Below are positions 28,874 through 39,084 of a DNA stretch of 64,000 bases, piece by piece. Every line of letters starts with the position of its first letter. Position 1 is the stretch's first letter. The notes beneath the pieces were generated by a model. The model saw only the letters and a program-made list of their open reading frames with translations. It was not told the DNA's origin and searched no databases. Made by a program: the position numbers and the translations under genes. The stretch is from NCBI GenBank assembly GCA_030447865.1, contig JAUJOD010000001.1, forward strand, positions 124,001 through 188,000. The letters are read 5' to 3'. Source of the stretch: Nocardioidaceae bacterium. Its GTDB lineage: Bacteria; Actinomycetota; Actinomycetes; Propionibacteriales; Nocardioidaceae.

Positions 28874-29155
28874 TCAGCGCCTGTTTGGGATCACTGAGGC
28901 GAGGAACACCATCCCAACACCGCAGATTGCCATCGTGGCAAGGTCAACGAAGCGGCGACGAATCCGCAGCATCCCGGCGCGGTCATCGGGCAGAACGAGG
29001 CGCGCCATGAAGGCAAGGCCGAAGCTCCCACCCATCACGGTCACCCCCGACCGCCAGGCCCCGGAAGCGGCCATGACCAACCCGGCCAGCAAGACAGCGA
29101 CCACGATCAAAAAGATGATCCCGCCCGTTGTCGACGGCTTCTTGAGCCAACTCAC
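28874..29155 (-). CDS. DUF3017 membrane protein
   Basis: A 93-residue protein with three hydrophobic helices. It starts at GTG 29155, whose GTGA overlaps the folD stop. [12 protein letters not shown], then a long hydrophobic segment, then [22 protein letters not shown] match the actinobacterial DUF3017 family, which is nearly always encoded next to folD or mdh. Its function is unknown; the tight coupling to folD is the only hint. Confidence 0.85.
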   Translation of the reverse strand: MSWLKKPSTTGGIIFLIVVAVLLAGLVMAASGAWRSGVTVMGGSFGLAFMARLVLPDDRAGMLRIRRRFVDLATMAICGVGMVFLASVIPNRR

Positions 29156-30009
29156 CCCATGCCGGCCGCGCGCTCGGCCGCCTCCACGACGTTGGTCAAC
29201 AGCATCGCCCGGGTCATCGGTCCGACCCCGCCGGGCATCGGAGCGATCCAACCGGCTACCTCGTACACCTCTGGCGCGACATCGCCGACAAGGCCGGCGT
29301 CAGTGCGCGACGTACCGACGTCCAAGACGACGGCGCCTGGTTTCACCATGTCGGCGGTGATCATCGCCGCGACGCCAGCCGCGGCCACCACGATGTCGGC
29401 GCGGCGCACCTGTGCGGCTACGTCGCGTGTGCCGGTGTGGCACAGGGTCACCGTGGCATTCTCGCTCCTCCTGGTCAGCACCAGTCCGAGGGGGCGCCCG
29501 ACGGTCACCCCGCGGCCGACGATGCAGACGTCTGCCCCCGCCAGTGGGACGTCGTACGTGCGCAGCAGCTCCACGATGCCGCGCGGCGTGCACGGAAGCG
29601 GCGCGTCGTCCATGTGCACGAGCCGCCCCAGGTTGGTGGGGTGCAGTCCGTCAGCGTCCTTGCGCGGGTCGACGAGTTCGATCGCCGGATGCGCGTCGAG
29701 GTGCTTGGGCAGCGGAAGCTGCACGATGAAGCCCGTGCAGGCCGGGTCGGCGTTCAGTTCGGCGATACGGTCCTCGAGGAACTCCTGGCTGATGTCGGCC
29801 GGGTGGTGTGAGCGGATGGAGGCGATGCCCACCTGTGCGCAGTCGCGGTGCTTGCCGGCGACGTACGACATGCTGCCGGGGTCCTCGCCCACCAGCACCG
29901 TGCCGAGACCGGGCCGCACTCCTCGCTCGGCAAGTCGCGCCACCCGGTGCGCCAGATCGGCCCTGATCGCCGCCGCCGTCGCCTTGCCGTCGAGGATCCG
30001 AGCCGTCAC
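29152..30009 (-). CDS. folD: Methylene-THF dehydrogenase / methenyl-THF cyclohydrolase
   Basis: A bifunctional enzyme that makes 10-formyl-THF from 5,10-methylene-THF. The 285-residue protein has the catalytic YVAGK (Y49, K53), FIVQLPLP, the NADP loop [12 protein letters not shown] and the C-terminal [16 protein letters not shown] 30009 ([12 protein letters not shown]) matches family length; a longer frame to 30144 would add a non-homologous leader. The DUF3017 gene overlaps its stop by 4 bp. Confidence 0.95.
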   Translation of the reverse strand: MTARILDGKATAAAIRADLAHRVARLAERGVRPGLGTVLVGEDPGSMSYVAGKHRDCAQVGIASIRSHHPADISQEFLEDRIAELNADPACTGFIVQLPLPKHLDAHPAIELVDPRKDADGLHPTNLGRLVHMDDAPLPCTPRGIVELLRTYDVPLAGADVCIVGRGVTVGRPLGLVLTRRSENATVTLCHTGTRDVAAQVRRADIVVAAAGVAAMITADMVKPGAVVLDVGTSRTDAGLVGDVAPEVYEVAGWIAPMPGGVGPMTRAMLLTNVVEAAERAAGMG

Positions 30010-30211
30010 GGCGCTGATTGTGTCACGCGTGGCCCGCAGCCCGGCCGACGCCGATGGGGGGCCCGGTGCCAGCGCGGTGATGATGCGTAACTGACCAAGC
30101 CACGGGGTGCCACTGCTGGACCCTTGCCAGGCCCGTACCCACATAGGCTCCGCAGCGGAAAGTTGTCCACATTCTTCGTGACCGGCTCATATGGGCTAAG
30201 ACTGTCGGTGC

Positions 30212-30227
30212 TCGAAGATATGTTCGG
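30212..30227 (+). promoter_or_regulatory. LexA/SOS-box-like palindrome ahead of the HNH gene
   Basis: The 16 bases TCGAAG-ATAT-GTTCGG match the actinobacterial SOS box TCGAAC-N4-GTTCGA at all but two positions, and it ends 3 bp before the ATG at 30231. LexA boxes upstream of 13E12/DUF222 genes are established in mycobacteria, which supports DNA-damage control here. The position next to the start codon means bound LexA would sit on or past the transcription start. Confidence 0.6.
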
Positions 30228-30230
30228 TCC

Positions 30231-31694
30231 ATGAGTAGTGAAGGACCGGACAAGCGCAGTGACCGGTGGGCTGTCCGCGAGGACGCTGTGTTGGCCACAC
30301 TGGACAGCATCGGTGATCTGCAGCGGCAGATCTGTGCGCTGCAGGCCGAGCAGGTCCGGCAGGTAGCTGCCTTTGTTGACCAGCGCAACTCCCTCGACGC
30401 TGACCTTGGGGTGCCGGATTCGCCGGGGCGGTACCGGTCGCTGATCGCGGAGGTGTCGTTGGTCTGCAACCTGTCGACCTTGACCGCGCAGTCGTTCGTG
30501 GCTGACTGTTACAACCTGGCCACCAAGCACCCGCACACGCTGGCGGCGTTGCGGCACGGCAGACTGAACGTCACGACCGCACGCGCGGTCGCCCGCGAGA
30601 CCCAGCTGCTGGCCGACCCGGCCCAGCAGTCGTTGGCTGACCAGGTGATCGCCGAAGAAGCCGCCGATGTGCCGGCGGGCAAGATCCGTGGCCTGGTGGA
30701 GCGGCGGGTGATCGAGATCGACCCCGACGCAGCCGCCCGCAAAGCCACCCGAGAACGCGCCGACAGACACGTCACGGTCAACCCCGCCACCCCTGGTACG
30801 GCGTATCTGGCGGCCTACCTGCCCGCCGAGCAAGCCGCCGCGTGCTGGCACGCCCTCGACGACCACGCCCGTAGCCTGCGCGCTGCCGGCGATGACAGGT
30901 CGATCAGCCACCTGATGTGCGACACCCTGGTCGAACGGGTCACCGGCGCCACCAAGCCCGACGACGTCAAGGTGCACCTCAACCTGGTCATGACCGACAC
31001 CACCCTGTTCGGTGCCGATGACAACCCCGCCGACCTGACCGGCTGCGGACCCATCCCCGCCCCGGTTGCCCGGCTGATCGCGACCACCGGCAACACCTGG
31101 GTCAAACGCCTCTACACCGACCCCCTCGACGCCACCCTCACCGCCGCCGACACCCGCCGGCGCCGCTTCGACGGCGCCCTACGCGACTTCATCACCATCC
31201 GCGACCAACACTGCCGCGGCATCAACTGCGCCTCCCCCATCCGCGACATCGACCACATCATCGAATACGCCGCCGGCGGCCCAACAACCGCCACCAACGC
31301 CCAAGGGGTGTCCAAGAACTGCCACACAATCCGCGACCACCCCCTCATGAAGGTGGCCCCAGACCCCGACACCGGGGCGATCATCTGGACCACCCCAACC
31401 AACCGCACCTACCACTCCCTGCCGCCCCCAGTACTCGGCGCGGCGCCACCACCCCCGACCAACGCCGCCACCGCAACCGCATCCTCCACCCACCCCGCTC
31501 ACACCTCGAACAACAGTTCACCCGGTGCCTCATCAAGCACAAACGGTCGCGGTGATCGGGGCGACCTGCGAGTGCCTGGCGAACTCGCTGTCGGGACCGG
31601 CGGCTGGGTGAAGGGCCGAAGCTTCACGCAGCCTTTACGGCCGCAGCTGTTGATATCCCGGTTGCTCAGTGCGCAAAGTGGCGTGCGCCGGTGA
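30231..31694 (+). CDS. DUF222 / 13E12-family HNH endonuclease
   Basis: A 487-residue protein with the DUF222 helical domain over roughly the first 280 residues ([22 protein letters not shown]...DTLVERVTG) and an HNH nuclease module: [45 protein letters not shown], with the DIDH histidine and the metal-binding cysteines. The last 80 residues are Pro/Ser/Thr-rich. The family is strongly expanded in actinobacteria and is thought to act on DNA as a mobile or damage-linked nuclease, but its role is not settled. The 3' end overlaps convergent purH by 29 bp. Confidence 0.85.
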   Translation: MSSEGPDKRSDRWAVREDAVLATLDSIGDLQRQICALQAEQVRQVAAFVDQRNSLDADLGVPDSPGRYRSLIAEVSLVCNLSTLTAQSFVADCYNLATKHPHTLAALRHGRLNVTTARAVARETQLLADPAQQSLADQVIAEEAADVPAGKIRGLVERRVIEIDPDAAARKATRERADRHVTVNPATPGTAYLAAYLPAEQAAACWHALDDHARSLRAAGDDRSISHLMCDTLVERVTGATKPDDVKVHLNLVMTDTTLFGADDNPADLTGCGPIPAPVARLIATTGNTWVKRLYTDPLDATLTAADTRRRRFDGALRDFITIRDQHCRGINCASPIRDIDHIIEYAAGGPTTATNAQGVSKNCHTIRDHPLMKVAPDPDTGAIIWTTPTNRTYHSLPPPVLGAAPPPPTNAATATASSTHPAHTSNNSSPGASSSTNGRGDRGDLRVPGELAVGTGGWVKGRSFTQPLRPQLLISRLLSAQSGVRR

Positions 31695-33225
31695 AGTACA
31701 TCGCCACCCCGGCGGCCTGCGCGGCGGCGATCACCTCGTCGTCGCGCTTCGACCCACCGGGTTGTACGACGGCTCGCACGCCGGCTTCCACCAGCACCTG
31801 GAGCCCGTCGGCGAACGGGAAGAACGCGTCAGAGGCGGCGACCGAGCCGGCCGCTCGCTCGCCCGCGCGCGCCACCGCCAGCCGGGCCGAGTCGACCCGG
31901 TTCACCTGACCCATGCCGACACCGACCGTGGCGCGGTCTGCGGCCAGCAGCACCGCGTTGGACTTCACCGAACGGCACGCCCGCCAGGCGAACGCCAGGT
32001 CGCGCAGCGCCTCTCCGTCGAGCGCGTCACCGCAGACCAGCTGCCAGTTCTTAGGGGCGTCACCGTCGGCCTGGAAGCGGTCCACGACCTGCGCGAGCAC
32101 TCCCCCCGTGATCGGGCGCCACTCGACGAGAGATCGCGGCGGCGCAGGGGACCGCAGCAACCGCAGGTTCTTCTTCGCCGTCAAGGTGACGAACGCCGCC
32201 TCGTCGAAGTCGGGCGCCACGATGACCTCGGTGAACACGTCCGCGAGCTGGTCCGCCATCGCGGCGGTGACTGGCTGGTTGGCGGCGACGACGCCGCCGT
32301 ACGCCGAGACCGGATCGCAGCCGTGCGCCTTGGCGTGCGCGTCCGCCACATCAGTGCCGGTGGCGATCCCGCACGGGTTGGCGTGCTTGATGATCGCGAC
32401 CGCGGGTTCGTCGAAGTCGTAGGCTGCCCGGTGGGCGGCCTGGGCGTCGATGTAGTTGTTGAACGACATCTCCTTGCCATGCAGCTGTTCGGCCTGCGCC
32501 AGCCCCGGTTCGGCGTTGGGCTCGGTGTACAGCGCGGCGGGCTGGTGGGCGTTCTCGCCGTACCGCAGCACCGTGCGGCGCTGCAGCGTGATGCCGGCGA
32601 AATCCGGCCACCACACGTCGGGGTCACCTGCGACCTCTTGGGCGAACCACTCGGCGACCGCCACGTCGTACGTCGCGGTATGCGCGAACGCCGCGGCGGC
32701 CAGCCGTTGTCGTTGCCGCAGCGTGAAGCCGCCGTCGCGCACGGCGGCAAGCAGCTCGTCGTACTGATGCGGAGAGGTGATGACCGCGACGCTCGCGCAG
32801 TTCTTGGCGGCCGCTCGCACCATCGAGGGACCGCCGATGTCGATCTGCTCGATGCACTCCTCGGGAGCAGCGCCCGACGCAGCGGTCACGGTGAAGGGGT
32901 ACAGGTTCGACACGACGAGGTCGAACGGCTCGATGCTCAGCTCGTCTAGCTGCTGGCGATGGGACTCCAGGCGCTGGTCGGCGAGCAGGCCGGCGTGGAT
33001 GCGGGGATGCAGGGTCTTGACGCGCCCGTCGAGGCACTCGGGGAATCCGGTGACGTCCTCGACGCGCGTCACCTCAACGCCTGCCTCGGCGAGCCGCGTG
33101 GCAGTGGAGCCGGTCGAGACGATCGTCACGCCGGCTGCTGCCAGCACGGGTCCGAGCTCGTCGAGCCGTTCCTTGTCGGAGACCGAGACCAGCGCGCGCC
33201 GCACTGGCCGCTTGTCGTCATTCAC
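31666..33225 (-). CDS. purH: AICAR transformylase / IMP cyclohydrolase
   Basis: A bifunctional 519-residue enzyme for the last two steps of IMP synthesis. The N-terminal MGS-like domain has [15 protein letters not shown] and [27 protein letters not shown]; the C-terminal transformylase domain has [24 protein letters not shown] and [12 protein letters not shown], ending [12 protein letters not shown]...[13 protein letters not shown]. It uses 10-formyl-THF made by folD. Its ATG overlaps the purN stop by 4 bp, the standard actinobacterial purN-purH pair. Confidence 0.97.
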   Translation of the reverse strand: MNDDKRPVRRALVSVSDKERLDELGPVLAAAGVTIVSTGSTATRLAEAGVEVTRVEDVTGFPECLDGRVKTLHPRIHAGLLADQRLESHRQQLDELSIEPFDLVVSNLYPFTVTAASGAAPEECIEQIDIGGPSMVRAAAKNCASVAVITSPHQYDELLAAVRDGGFTLRQRQRLAAAAFAHTATYDVAVAEWFAQEVAGDPDVWWPDFAGITLQRRTVLRYGENAHQPAALYTEPNAEPGLAQAEQLHGKEMSFNNYIDAQAAHRAAYDFDEPAVAIIKHANPCGIATGTDVADAHAKAHGCDPVSAYGGVVAANQPVTAAMADQLADVFTEVIVAPDFDEAAFVTLTAKKNLRLLRSPAPPRSLVEWRPITGGVLAQVVDRFQADGDAPKNWQLVCGDALDGEALRDLAFAWRACRSVKSNAVLLAADRATVGVGMGQVNRVDSARLAVARAGERAAGSVAASDAFFPFADGLQVLVEAGVRAVVQPGGSKRDDEVIAAAQAAGVAMYFTGARHFAH

Positions 33226-33827
33226 GGAATCGTGACCTTCCTGCCGTCGAGGGTGAACCCGCTGCGAGCGATCCTGCCGACGTACTCGACAAGCATCTCG
33301 CGCTCGGCTACCTTGATACGTTCGTGCAGGGTCGCCTTGTCGTCGTCATCGGCGACGGGTACGGCGACTTGCGCGACGATCGGGCCGGTGTCGACGCCGG
33401 CGTCGACGACGAACAGCGTGGCGCCGGTGACCTTGACCCCGTACGCGAGGGCGTCGCGCGGAGCGTGCATGCCGGGGAAGGAGGGCAGCAGTGCGGGATG
33501 AGTGTTGACGAAGCGGCCGCCGAACCTCGCCAGGAACGTCTCCCCCGCTAGCTTCAGGAACCCCGCCGAGACGACCAGGTCCGGAGCGTGCGCCGCGACC
33601 CGTTCGGTCAACGCGGCATCCCAATCGGCCCGGCTGCTTGCCGCCTCCAGAGGAAGCTCGAACGCTGGCACGCCCGCACTCCGCGCCCGTTCGACCCCAC
33701 CGGCACCGACCCGGTCCGCACCCACCGCCACGACCGCCGCGCCGTACGCCGGATCGGTGCAGGCGTCGAGCAGGGCCTGCAGGTTGGAACCAGCCCCGGA
33801 GACGAGCACCACGAGTCGAGCGGACAC
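33222..33827 (-). CDS. purN: Phosphoribosylglycinamide formyltransferase
   Basis: Transfers the formyl group of 10-formyl-THF to GAR in purine synthesis. The 201-residue protein has [13 protein letters not shown] (nucleotide-phosphate loop, 10-22), [14 protein letters not shown] with catalytic N108 and H110, and D146 in DAGVDTGPI. It precedes purH with a 4-bp overlap and follows the DUF6350 gene by 69 bp on the same strand. Confidence 0.96.
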   Translation of the reverse strand: MSARLVVLVSGAGSNLQALLDACTDPAYGAAVVAVGADRVGAGGVERARSAGVPAFELPLEAASSRADWDAALTERVAAHAPDLVVSAGFLKLAGETFLARFGGRFVNTHPALLPSFPGMHAPRDALAYGVKVTGATLFVVDAGVDTGPIVAQVAVPVADDDDKATLHERIKVAEREMLVEYVGRIARSGFTLDGRKVTIP

Positions 33828-33896
33828 GGACGCGGGCGCTCCTGGGGATGGTGTGGGCGGACGGCGCGCTCACCATACCGAGCCGGCCGGCAGCCC

Positions 33897-35174
33897 CTAC
33901 CGGGTGTGGTCAGGAACTGCCGGCTCGTCGGACTCGACGGGCTCTGGCTGCTGAGGTGCCGCGGCTCGAGAGCTGCCACGGGTCGGCAGCGGCCGGTTCA
34001 TGGCCAGCCAATGCCTGGCTGCGGCCGCGATGACACCGCCGAGCAGGCACGCGGCGGCGCAGGCCACAACGGTGGGGAGCAGGTAAGGCCCCACGTCTTG
34101 CATCCGACCGGGGCCAACGGCGCCGGCGCTGAGTCCGGTCAGCAGGCCGAAGCCGACGCCGGCGGCCAGCCCGGCTAAGCCGCCGCGCAGCGCCGCTGGC
34201 TGGAAAGCGGCGACGGGATAGCGGCGTACCGCCAGCAGCCCCGCGACTGCCCCGGCGGCAAGCGGCACGGTGAGAACGGCTACCTCCCACCATGCTGAGC
34301 CGTCCGTGCGCGGCACGGCTGCGAGCAACGGGAAGGCCGGCAGCGGCCCGGTCGACACCTCACCAGGAGCCACGACGGTGCCCGAGCCGACGGCGAAGCC
34401 TGGCCCGGCAAGAAACGCTCCGGCGCAGAGTACGGCGTTGGGCAGCAGCGCGAGCCCGACAAGTGCGATCACCGCTCCCCCGACCAGACCGGAGTGCAGG
34501 CTCTCCGCGAGGGTGACGGCGGTGGCGAAGGAGGTCACCAACGCGACGGTGGTCAACGCTGCGCTGGCGGCCATGAGGACGGCGGCGCCTCCCAGGCCGC
34601 CGTGCAGCGCCGCGCGGGCGTCCTCGGGCAGCCGGCCGAGGAGTTCATTGCTGCGGCCAGACCCTCGGATCACCCCGAGGCCCCCGAAGACAAGGCCAAG
34701 GAGGAGCGTCGAGCACGCGGTGCGGACCAAATCGGCGTGAGCGTCCGACGACCAGGTGAGGCCCAGCACGCCAAGGGCGACCGCACAGTAACCGAGTCCG
34801 GTGGCGACGGTGCCCCCAGCGAGATCTCTCCAGGAGCGGTTCGTCGCGTGGCCTCCGATCCACCGCCCGCCTCGATAGAGCAGCCAGCCGATCACGCCGA
34901 CACTGCCAAGGGGGACCAGGGTGATCGCGACGCCGTCCAGATGCGCTCCCCCTCCGTTTCCGACCAGCCACGAGAGCGCACCGACGCGGATGGCGTCGGC
35001 GAACGTGCCGGAATCGGCCGCGAACCACGCAATCACAGCCACGGTCACGAAAGACGTGATCCCGATGACCGCTGTCCACGCGGCAACGACCAGGCCGTAC
35101 ACCGCGAGTGGTGGCCCGCTCCTCGCTGGCTTGGTGACAGCAGGTGACGCAGGACGAGAGAGCAGGTCAGTCAT
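33897..35174 (-). CDS. DUF6350 multi-pass membrane protein
   Basis: A 425-residue Ala/Gly/Leu-rich polytopic protein with about ten hydrophobic segments and a charged Pro/Glu-rich cytoplasmic tail. Recognisable pieces (SWLVGNGGGAHLDGVAITLVPLG; GGRWIGGHATNRSW; YPVAAFQPAALRGGLAG) match the family found between sucD and purN in actinobacteria. It may be a transporter or envelope protein but has no assigned function. It is codirectional with purN-purH. Confidence 0.8.
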   Translation of the reverse strand: MTDLLSRPASPAVTKPARSGPPLAVYGLVVAAWTAVIGITSFVTVAVIAWFAADSGTFADAIRVGALSWLVGNGGGAHLDGVAITLVPLGSVGVIGWLLYRGGRWIGGHATNRSWRDLAGGTVATGLGYCAVALGVLGLTWSSDAHADLVRTACSTLLLGLVFGGLGVIRGSGRSNELLGRLPEDARAALHGGLGGAAVLMAASAALTTVALVTSFATAVTLAESLHSGLVGGAVIALVGLALLPNAVLCAGAFLAGPGFAVGSGTVVAPGEVSTGPLPAFPLLAAVPRTDGSAWWEVAVLTVPLAAGAVAGLLAVRRYPVAAFQPAALRGGLAGLAAGVGFGLLTGLSAGAVGPGRMQDVGPYLLPTVVACAAACLLGGVIAAAARHWLAMNRPLPTRGSSRAAAPQQPEPVESDEPAVPDHTR

Positions 35175-35260
35175 TGCCGTTCATGGTCGCCGAGACACCG
35201 CCCGGCCTGATGTTGGACACGCCGCCAGCACCGCTGCCCGTAGCGTGACCTGCCCAAAAG

Positions 35261-35364
35261 ATCCGACGTCTAGCACGCGCTGACGTGCCCAGCGTCGGAT
35301 TTTTCCGCAGCGGCGTGCCGCAGCATCCGACGTTATGACCGCTATGGCCTGCTGAGCGTCGGAT
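35261..35364. repeat. Alternating 8-bp inverted repeats with fixed 24-bp spacing
   Basis: ATCCGACG occurs at 35261-35268 and 35325-35332, and its reverse complement CGTCGGAT at 35293-35300 and 35357-35364. Each neighbour is separated by exactly 24 bases, giving a 32-bp period. The middle spacer contains a perfect GCGGC-GT-GCCGC hairpin. The first pair is followed by TTTTT on the plus strand and, read the other way, by CTTTT, so it could also serve as the sucCD terminator. The remaining gap between DUF6350 and sucD holds no gene. Confidence 0.85.
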
Positions 35365-35385
35365 CCTTGAACAGGGGAGGTGGAC

Positions 35386-36273
35386 TCAGCGGGAGGAGCT
35401 GAGCAGGTCGCGCAGAACGTGGGCTGTCTCCGAGGGTGTCTTGCCGACCTTGACCCCAACGGCCTCCAGAGCTTCCTTCTTGCCCTGTGCTGTGCCCGCG
35501 GAGCCCGAGACGATCGCGCCGGCATGGCCCATCGTCTTGCCCTCCGGTGCCGTGAAGCCGGCGACGTAGGCAACGACCGGTTTGGTGATGTGCTCCTGGA
35601 TGTAGGCGGCGGCCCGCTCTTCAGCGTCGCCACCGATTTCACCGATCATCACCACCGCGTCGGTGTCTGGGTCGTCCTCGAAGGCCTGCAGCGCGTCGAC
35701 ATGAGTGGTGCCGATGATCGGGTCGCCGCCAATACCGATGGCGGAGGAGAACCCGAGGTCGCGCAGCTCGTACATCATCTGGTACGTCAGCGTGCCCGAT
35801 TTCGACACCAGCCCCAGCCGGCCGGGCTCGGTGATGTTCGCCGGGATGATGCCCGCGTTGGACTTTCCGGGGCTGATGAGACCCGGACAGTTGGGCCCGA
35901 CGATGCGAGACGTGGCGATATTCTTCGCGTAGGCGAAGAACTCTGCCGTGTCCTTGACCGGCACGCCCTCGGTGATCACCACGATCAGTGGTATCCCAGC
36001 ATCAACGGACTCGATCACCGCCGACTTGGTGAATTTCGGTGGGACGAAGACGACGGAGACGTCGGCGCCGGCAGTCTCCACCGCCTCAGCCACAGACCCG
36101 AAGACAGGCACGCTCTCGCCGTCGAAGTCGACGCTTTGGCCGCCCTTGCCTGGCGTCACCCCGCCGACGATCGTGGTGCCGGAGTCCAGCATCCGCTGCG
36201 TGTGTTTGGAGCCTTCGGAGCCCGTCATCCCCTGCACGATGACCCGGCTCTGGTCGGTCAGAAAGATCGCCAT
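35386..36273 (-). CDS. sucD: Succinyl-CoA synthetase alpha subunit
   Basis: The CoA-binding and phosphohistidine subunit of the TCA enzyme that converts succinyl-CoA to succinate with nucleotide triphosphate synthesis. The 295-residue protein has [27 protein letters not shown] and [11 protein letters not shown] with phosphorylated H250. ATG 36273 follows the sucC stop by 4 bp, so the pair is coupled. Succinyl-CoA is also the product of the mutase subunits encoded at 16 and 38.5 kb. Confidence 0.96.
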   Translation of the reverse strand: MAIFLTDQSRVIVQGMTGSEGSKHTQRMLDSGTTIVGGVTPGKGGQSVDFDGESVPVFGSVAEAVETAGADVSVVFVPPKFTKSAVIESVDAGIPLIVVITEGVPVKDTAEFFAYAKNIATSRIVGPNCPGLISPGKSNAGIIPANITEPGRLGLVSKSGTLTYQMMYELRDLGFSSAIGIGGDPIIGTTHVDALQAFEDDPDTDAVVMIGEIGGDAEERAAAYIQEHITKPVVAYVAGFTAPEGKTMGHAGAIVSGSAGTAQGKKEALEAVGVKVGKTPSETAHVLRDLLSSSR

Positions 36274-36277
36274 GCCG

Positions 36278-37462
36278 TCACGCCCTCTGCTCTTGGGGTG
36301 CCGGTGCCGCGGCAAGCTGTGCGGCCCGGTCCGCCGCGCCGTCCATCGTGTCGACACAGGTCACCAGGGGGTGGTCGGCCTCGGCGAGGATGCGCCGACC
36401 CTCCTCGACGTTGTTTCCGTCGAGCCGGACCACCAGCGGTTTGGTAGCGGCGTCGCCGAGGATCTGCAGGGCGGAGACGATGCCGTTGGCCACTGCGTCG
36501 CAGGCGGTGATACCTCCGAAGACGTTGACGAACACACTCTTCACCTGGTCGTCGCCCAAGACGATGTCGAGGCCATCGGCCATCACCTCAGCTGACGCGC
36601 CGCCTCCGATGTCGAGAAAGTTGGCCGGCTTGACGCCGTACGCCGCACCGGCGTAAGCGACCACGTCCAGCGTCGACATCACCAACCCTGCACCGTTGCC
36701 GATGACGCCCACCTCGCCGTCGAGCTTGACGTAGTTGAGGCCCCGTGCCTTTGCGGCCGCCTCCAGCGGGTCGGCCGCGGCCTTGTCCTCGAACGCAGCA
36801 TGCTCGGGGTGGCGGAAGTCGGCATTCCCGTCAAGGGTCATCTTGCCGTCGAGCGCCTCCAGGTGCCCGTCGCCCAGCAGCCCCAACGGGTTCACCTCGA
36901 CCAGGGTCGCGTCCTCCTCGACGAACACCTGCCACAGCTTGCGGACGATGTCGACAGCTTCTTCGGTGACCTGGGTCGGGAAGCCGGTCGTCTCGACGAT
37001 CTCGCGCGCCTTCGCCTCGTCGACGCCGACGAGCGGGTCGATGGCGACCTTCGCGACCGCCTCGGGGGTGGTGTGCGCCACCACCTCGATCTCGATCCCG
37101 CCTGCGGTGCTCGCGATGCACAGGTACTGGCGCGCGGCCCGGTCGACGAGGAACGAGAAGTAGTACTCCTCGGCGATGTCGGCGATCGGTGTGACCAGCA
37201 CGCGACGTACGGTGTGACCCTTGATATCCATGCCGAGGATCTGCTCGGCGTGCGCCAACGCCTCCTGCGGGTCCTGGGCCAGTTTGACACCGCCGGCCTT
37301 GCCCCGGCCGCCGGTCAGCACCTGGGCCTTCACGACGACGCGGCCTCCGAGCTTCTCCGCAGCCGCACAAGCGTCCTCAGCAGTCTCGACAACCGCTCCC
37401 AACGTCACTGGCACGTCGTGCTTGGCGAACAGCTGCTTGGCCTGGTACTCCATCAGATCCAC
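36278..37462 (-). CDS. sucC: Succinyl-CoA synthetase beta subunit
   Basis: An ATP-grasp nucleotide-binding subunit, 394 residues, starting at GTG 37462 ([15 protein letters not shown], the typical N-terminus). [21 protein letters not shown] is the ATP-grasp loop, VEVNPLGLL the Mg-binding region, and NIFGGIxxCD appears as [17 protein letters not shown]. It is first in a two-gene operon with sucD and divergent from the epoxide-hydrolase-like gene across 115 bp. Confidence 0.96.
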   Translation of the reverse strand: MDLMEYQAKQLFAKHDVPVTLGAVVETAEDACAAAEKLGGRVVVKAQVLTGGRGKAGGVKLAQDPQEALAHAEQILGMDIKGHTVRRVLVTPIADIAEEYYFSFLVDRAARQYLCIASTAGGIEIEVVAHTTPEAVAKVAIDPLVGVDEAKAREIVETTGFPTQVTEEAVDIVRKLWQVFVEEDATLVEVNPLGLLGDGHLEALDGKMTLDGNADFRHPEHAAFEDKAAADPLEAAAKARGLNYVKLDGEVGVIGNGAGLVMSTLDVVAYAGAAYGVKPANFLDIGGGASAEVMADGLDIVLGDDQVKSVFVNVFGGITACDAVANGIVSALQILGDAATKPLVVRLDGNNVEEGRRILAEADHPLVTCVDTMDGAADRAAQLAAAPAPQEQRA

Positions 37463-37577
37463 GAGTGGTTGCCGTCCTAAGCTGTCGAATCAGCTGCTGC
37501 GAAGATGTCCTCGGAGCCTAGCCACGATGAGTCGGCTCAGCAGCCTTGGGGTGACTCAACAGCTGGAAGGACACCCG

Positions 37578-38474
37578 ATGACCGACTCGTCAGAGTCGCC
37601 ACTCAGCAGGCACACGATCAGCTCGGAAGGGTTGCAGCTGGCGGTGTGGGAAGGCCCCGACACTGGCCATCCCGTTGTCTTCGTGCACGGCTTTCCTGAC
37701 ACCCACGTCGTGTGGGAACCCGTCATCGAACGGCTGATTGACCGGTTCCACTGCATCGCGTACGACGTTCGCGGCGCCGGTGGCTCCGATCAGCCAGCGA
37801 CCGGGGCTGACTACTTCTCACCTCACCTCGTCACCGATCTGATCTCCGTGATGGATGAGTTCTCTCCCGGGCGGAGGGTGCACCTGGTCGGGCACGACTG
37901 GGGTTCGGTGCAGGCGTGGGACGCGGTGATCAGCGAGCCGTTCGACTCGCGGCTGACCGGACGGATCGCGTCGTTCACGTCGATCAGCGGCCCCTGCCTC
38001 GACCACGTGCGCAGCTTTGTCACATCGGCATTGCGCGGCGGCTGGGAGCTGCGTCAGCAGGCGCTGCAGCAGGCCGCTCGGTCGTGGTACGTCTATGCCT
38101 TCCACGTGCCGGTGCTGCCTGAGCTGGTGCTGCGCCGGCTGGCGGAGCGGATGCTCGCCAACCCGCCAGAGGGCAGCCGCCACTTCGCTGCAACCCTGCC
38201 GCAGGACGCTGCCCATGGCGTCAACCTTTACCGGGCCAACCTGCGGCACCGGCCCCGGTTCGCGGGCGGGCCGCGAACCGCACTGCCGGTCCAGCTCATC
38301 GTCCCCCTGCGGGACAAGTACGTAACGCCAGCGCTGGTCGGCTCTGTCGAGGAGTTCGCCGACTTGACCCGGGTCGAGATGGACGCCGGCCATTGGGTGC
38401 CCCAGACTCACCCCGACGAGCTCGCTCGCCTGGTGGCTGCCTTCGTCACCGAGGTCGAGTCGCGCCTGGGCTAG
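37578..38474 (+). CDS. EphD-type alpha/beta hydrolase (epoxide hydrolase fold)
   Basis: A 298-residue alpha/beta hydrolase with an aspartate nucleophile, the epoxide hydrolase/dehalogenase pattern: HGFPD oxyanion motif (37-41), nucleophile elbow GHDWGS (D107), acid D246 in DKYV and H272 in AGHW. Stretches such as [13 protein letters not shown] and [16 protein letters not shown] match the N-terminal domain of mycobacterial EphD. There that domain is fused to an SDR and acts on mycolic-acid epoxides; here it stands alone with no SDR in frame. ATG 37578 has GGAAGGA upstream. The real substrate is unknown. Confidence 0.88.
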   Translation: MTDSSESPLSRHTISSEGLQLAVWEGPDTGHPVVFVHGFPDTHVVWEPVIERLIDRFHCIAYDVRGAGGSDQPATGADYFSPHLVTDLISVMDEFSPGRRVHLVGHDWGSVQAWDAVISEPFDSRLTGRIASFTSISGPCLDHVRSFVTSALRGGWELRQQALQQAARSWYVYAFHVPVLPELVLRRLAERMLANPPEGSRHFAATLPQDAAHGVNLYRANLRHRPRFAGGPRTALPVQLIVPLRDKYVTPALVGSVEEFADLTRVEMDAGHWVPQTHPDELARLVAAFVTEVESRLG

Positions 38475-38872
38475 CCGGCGTCGGCTCCGAGGGTGGAGTT
38501 AACCCAGGCAACGACGTCGGTGGTCTTCGCTCCGGGGGTGAAGATCTTGGCCACTCCCAGTTCTGCAAGCAGCGGGATGTCGTCTTCGGGGATTATCCCG
38601 CCGCCGAAGACCACGATGTCGCTCGCGTCGCGCTCCTGCAGCAGCTCCATGACTTTGCGGAACAGCGTCATGTGCGCCCCCGAGAGCACCGACAAGCCGA
38701 TCAGGTCGGCGTCTTCTTGGATCGCTGTCTCGACGATCTGCTCCGGCGTCTGGTGCAAGCCGGTGTAGACGACCTCCATACCGGCGTCGCGAAGCGCGCG
38801 GGCGATGACCTTGGCGCCTCGGTCGTGCCCGTCCAGCCCGGGCTTGGCGACCACGACGCGAATCGGGACCAT
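38471..38872 (-). CDS. B12-binding subunit of an acyl-CoA mutase
   Basis: A 133-residue stand-alone cobalamin-binding domain. It has the base-off/His-on motif DGHDRG (D14, H16, G19), then GLSVLSGAH and the GGG(I/V)IP nucleotide-tail loop, ending with the usual KIFTPG. Subunits like this pair with a large subunit lacking the domain, such as the 531-residue protein encoded at 16036, to form a methylmalonyl-CoA-type mutase. A GTG 6 nt upstream of ATG 38872 is a possible start. The 3' end overlaps the hydrolase gene by 4 bp. Confidence 0.92.
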   Translation of the reverse strand: MVPIRVVVAKPGLDGHDRGAKVIARALRDAGMEVVYTGLHQTPEQIVETAIQEDADLIGLSVLSGAHMTLFRKVMELLQERDASDIVVFGGGIIPEDDIPLLAELGVAKIFTPGAKTTDVVAWVNSTLGADAG

Positions 38873-39084
38873 GAGCACGAACCGCCTTCCCAACCGCGCC
38901 GAGTCACCGACACCTGACGCGTGCACACTAGCCAACGGACACGCCAACCGACGCGTTCGGGTGACGAGCAGCCTGCCAGCTGGTGACCTCGGGGCTCGTC
39001 TCCTGCGGGTCTCAGATCGCCGCCCTGACGGCTCGACGGTGCTTAGACTCTGGGAGACATCGGCGAGACGAAGGGTGTGGGGCC

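Noticed and set aside
35261-35364. CRISPR interpretation of the 32-bp-period array
   Set aside because: The repeats are only 8 bp, alternate in orientation and number four, and no cas gene is present.
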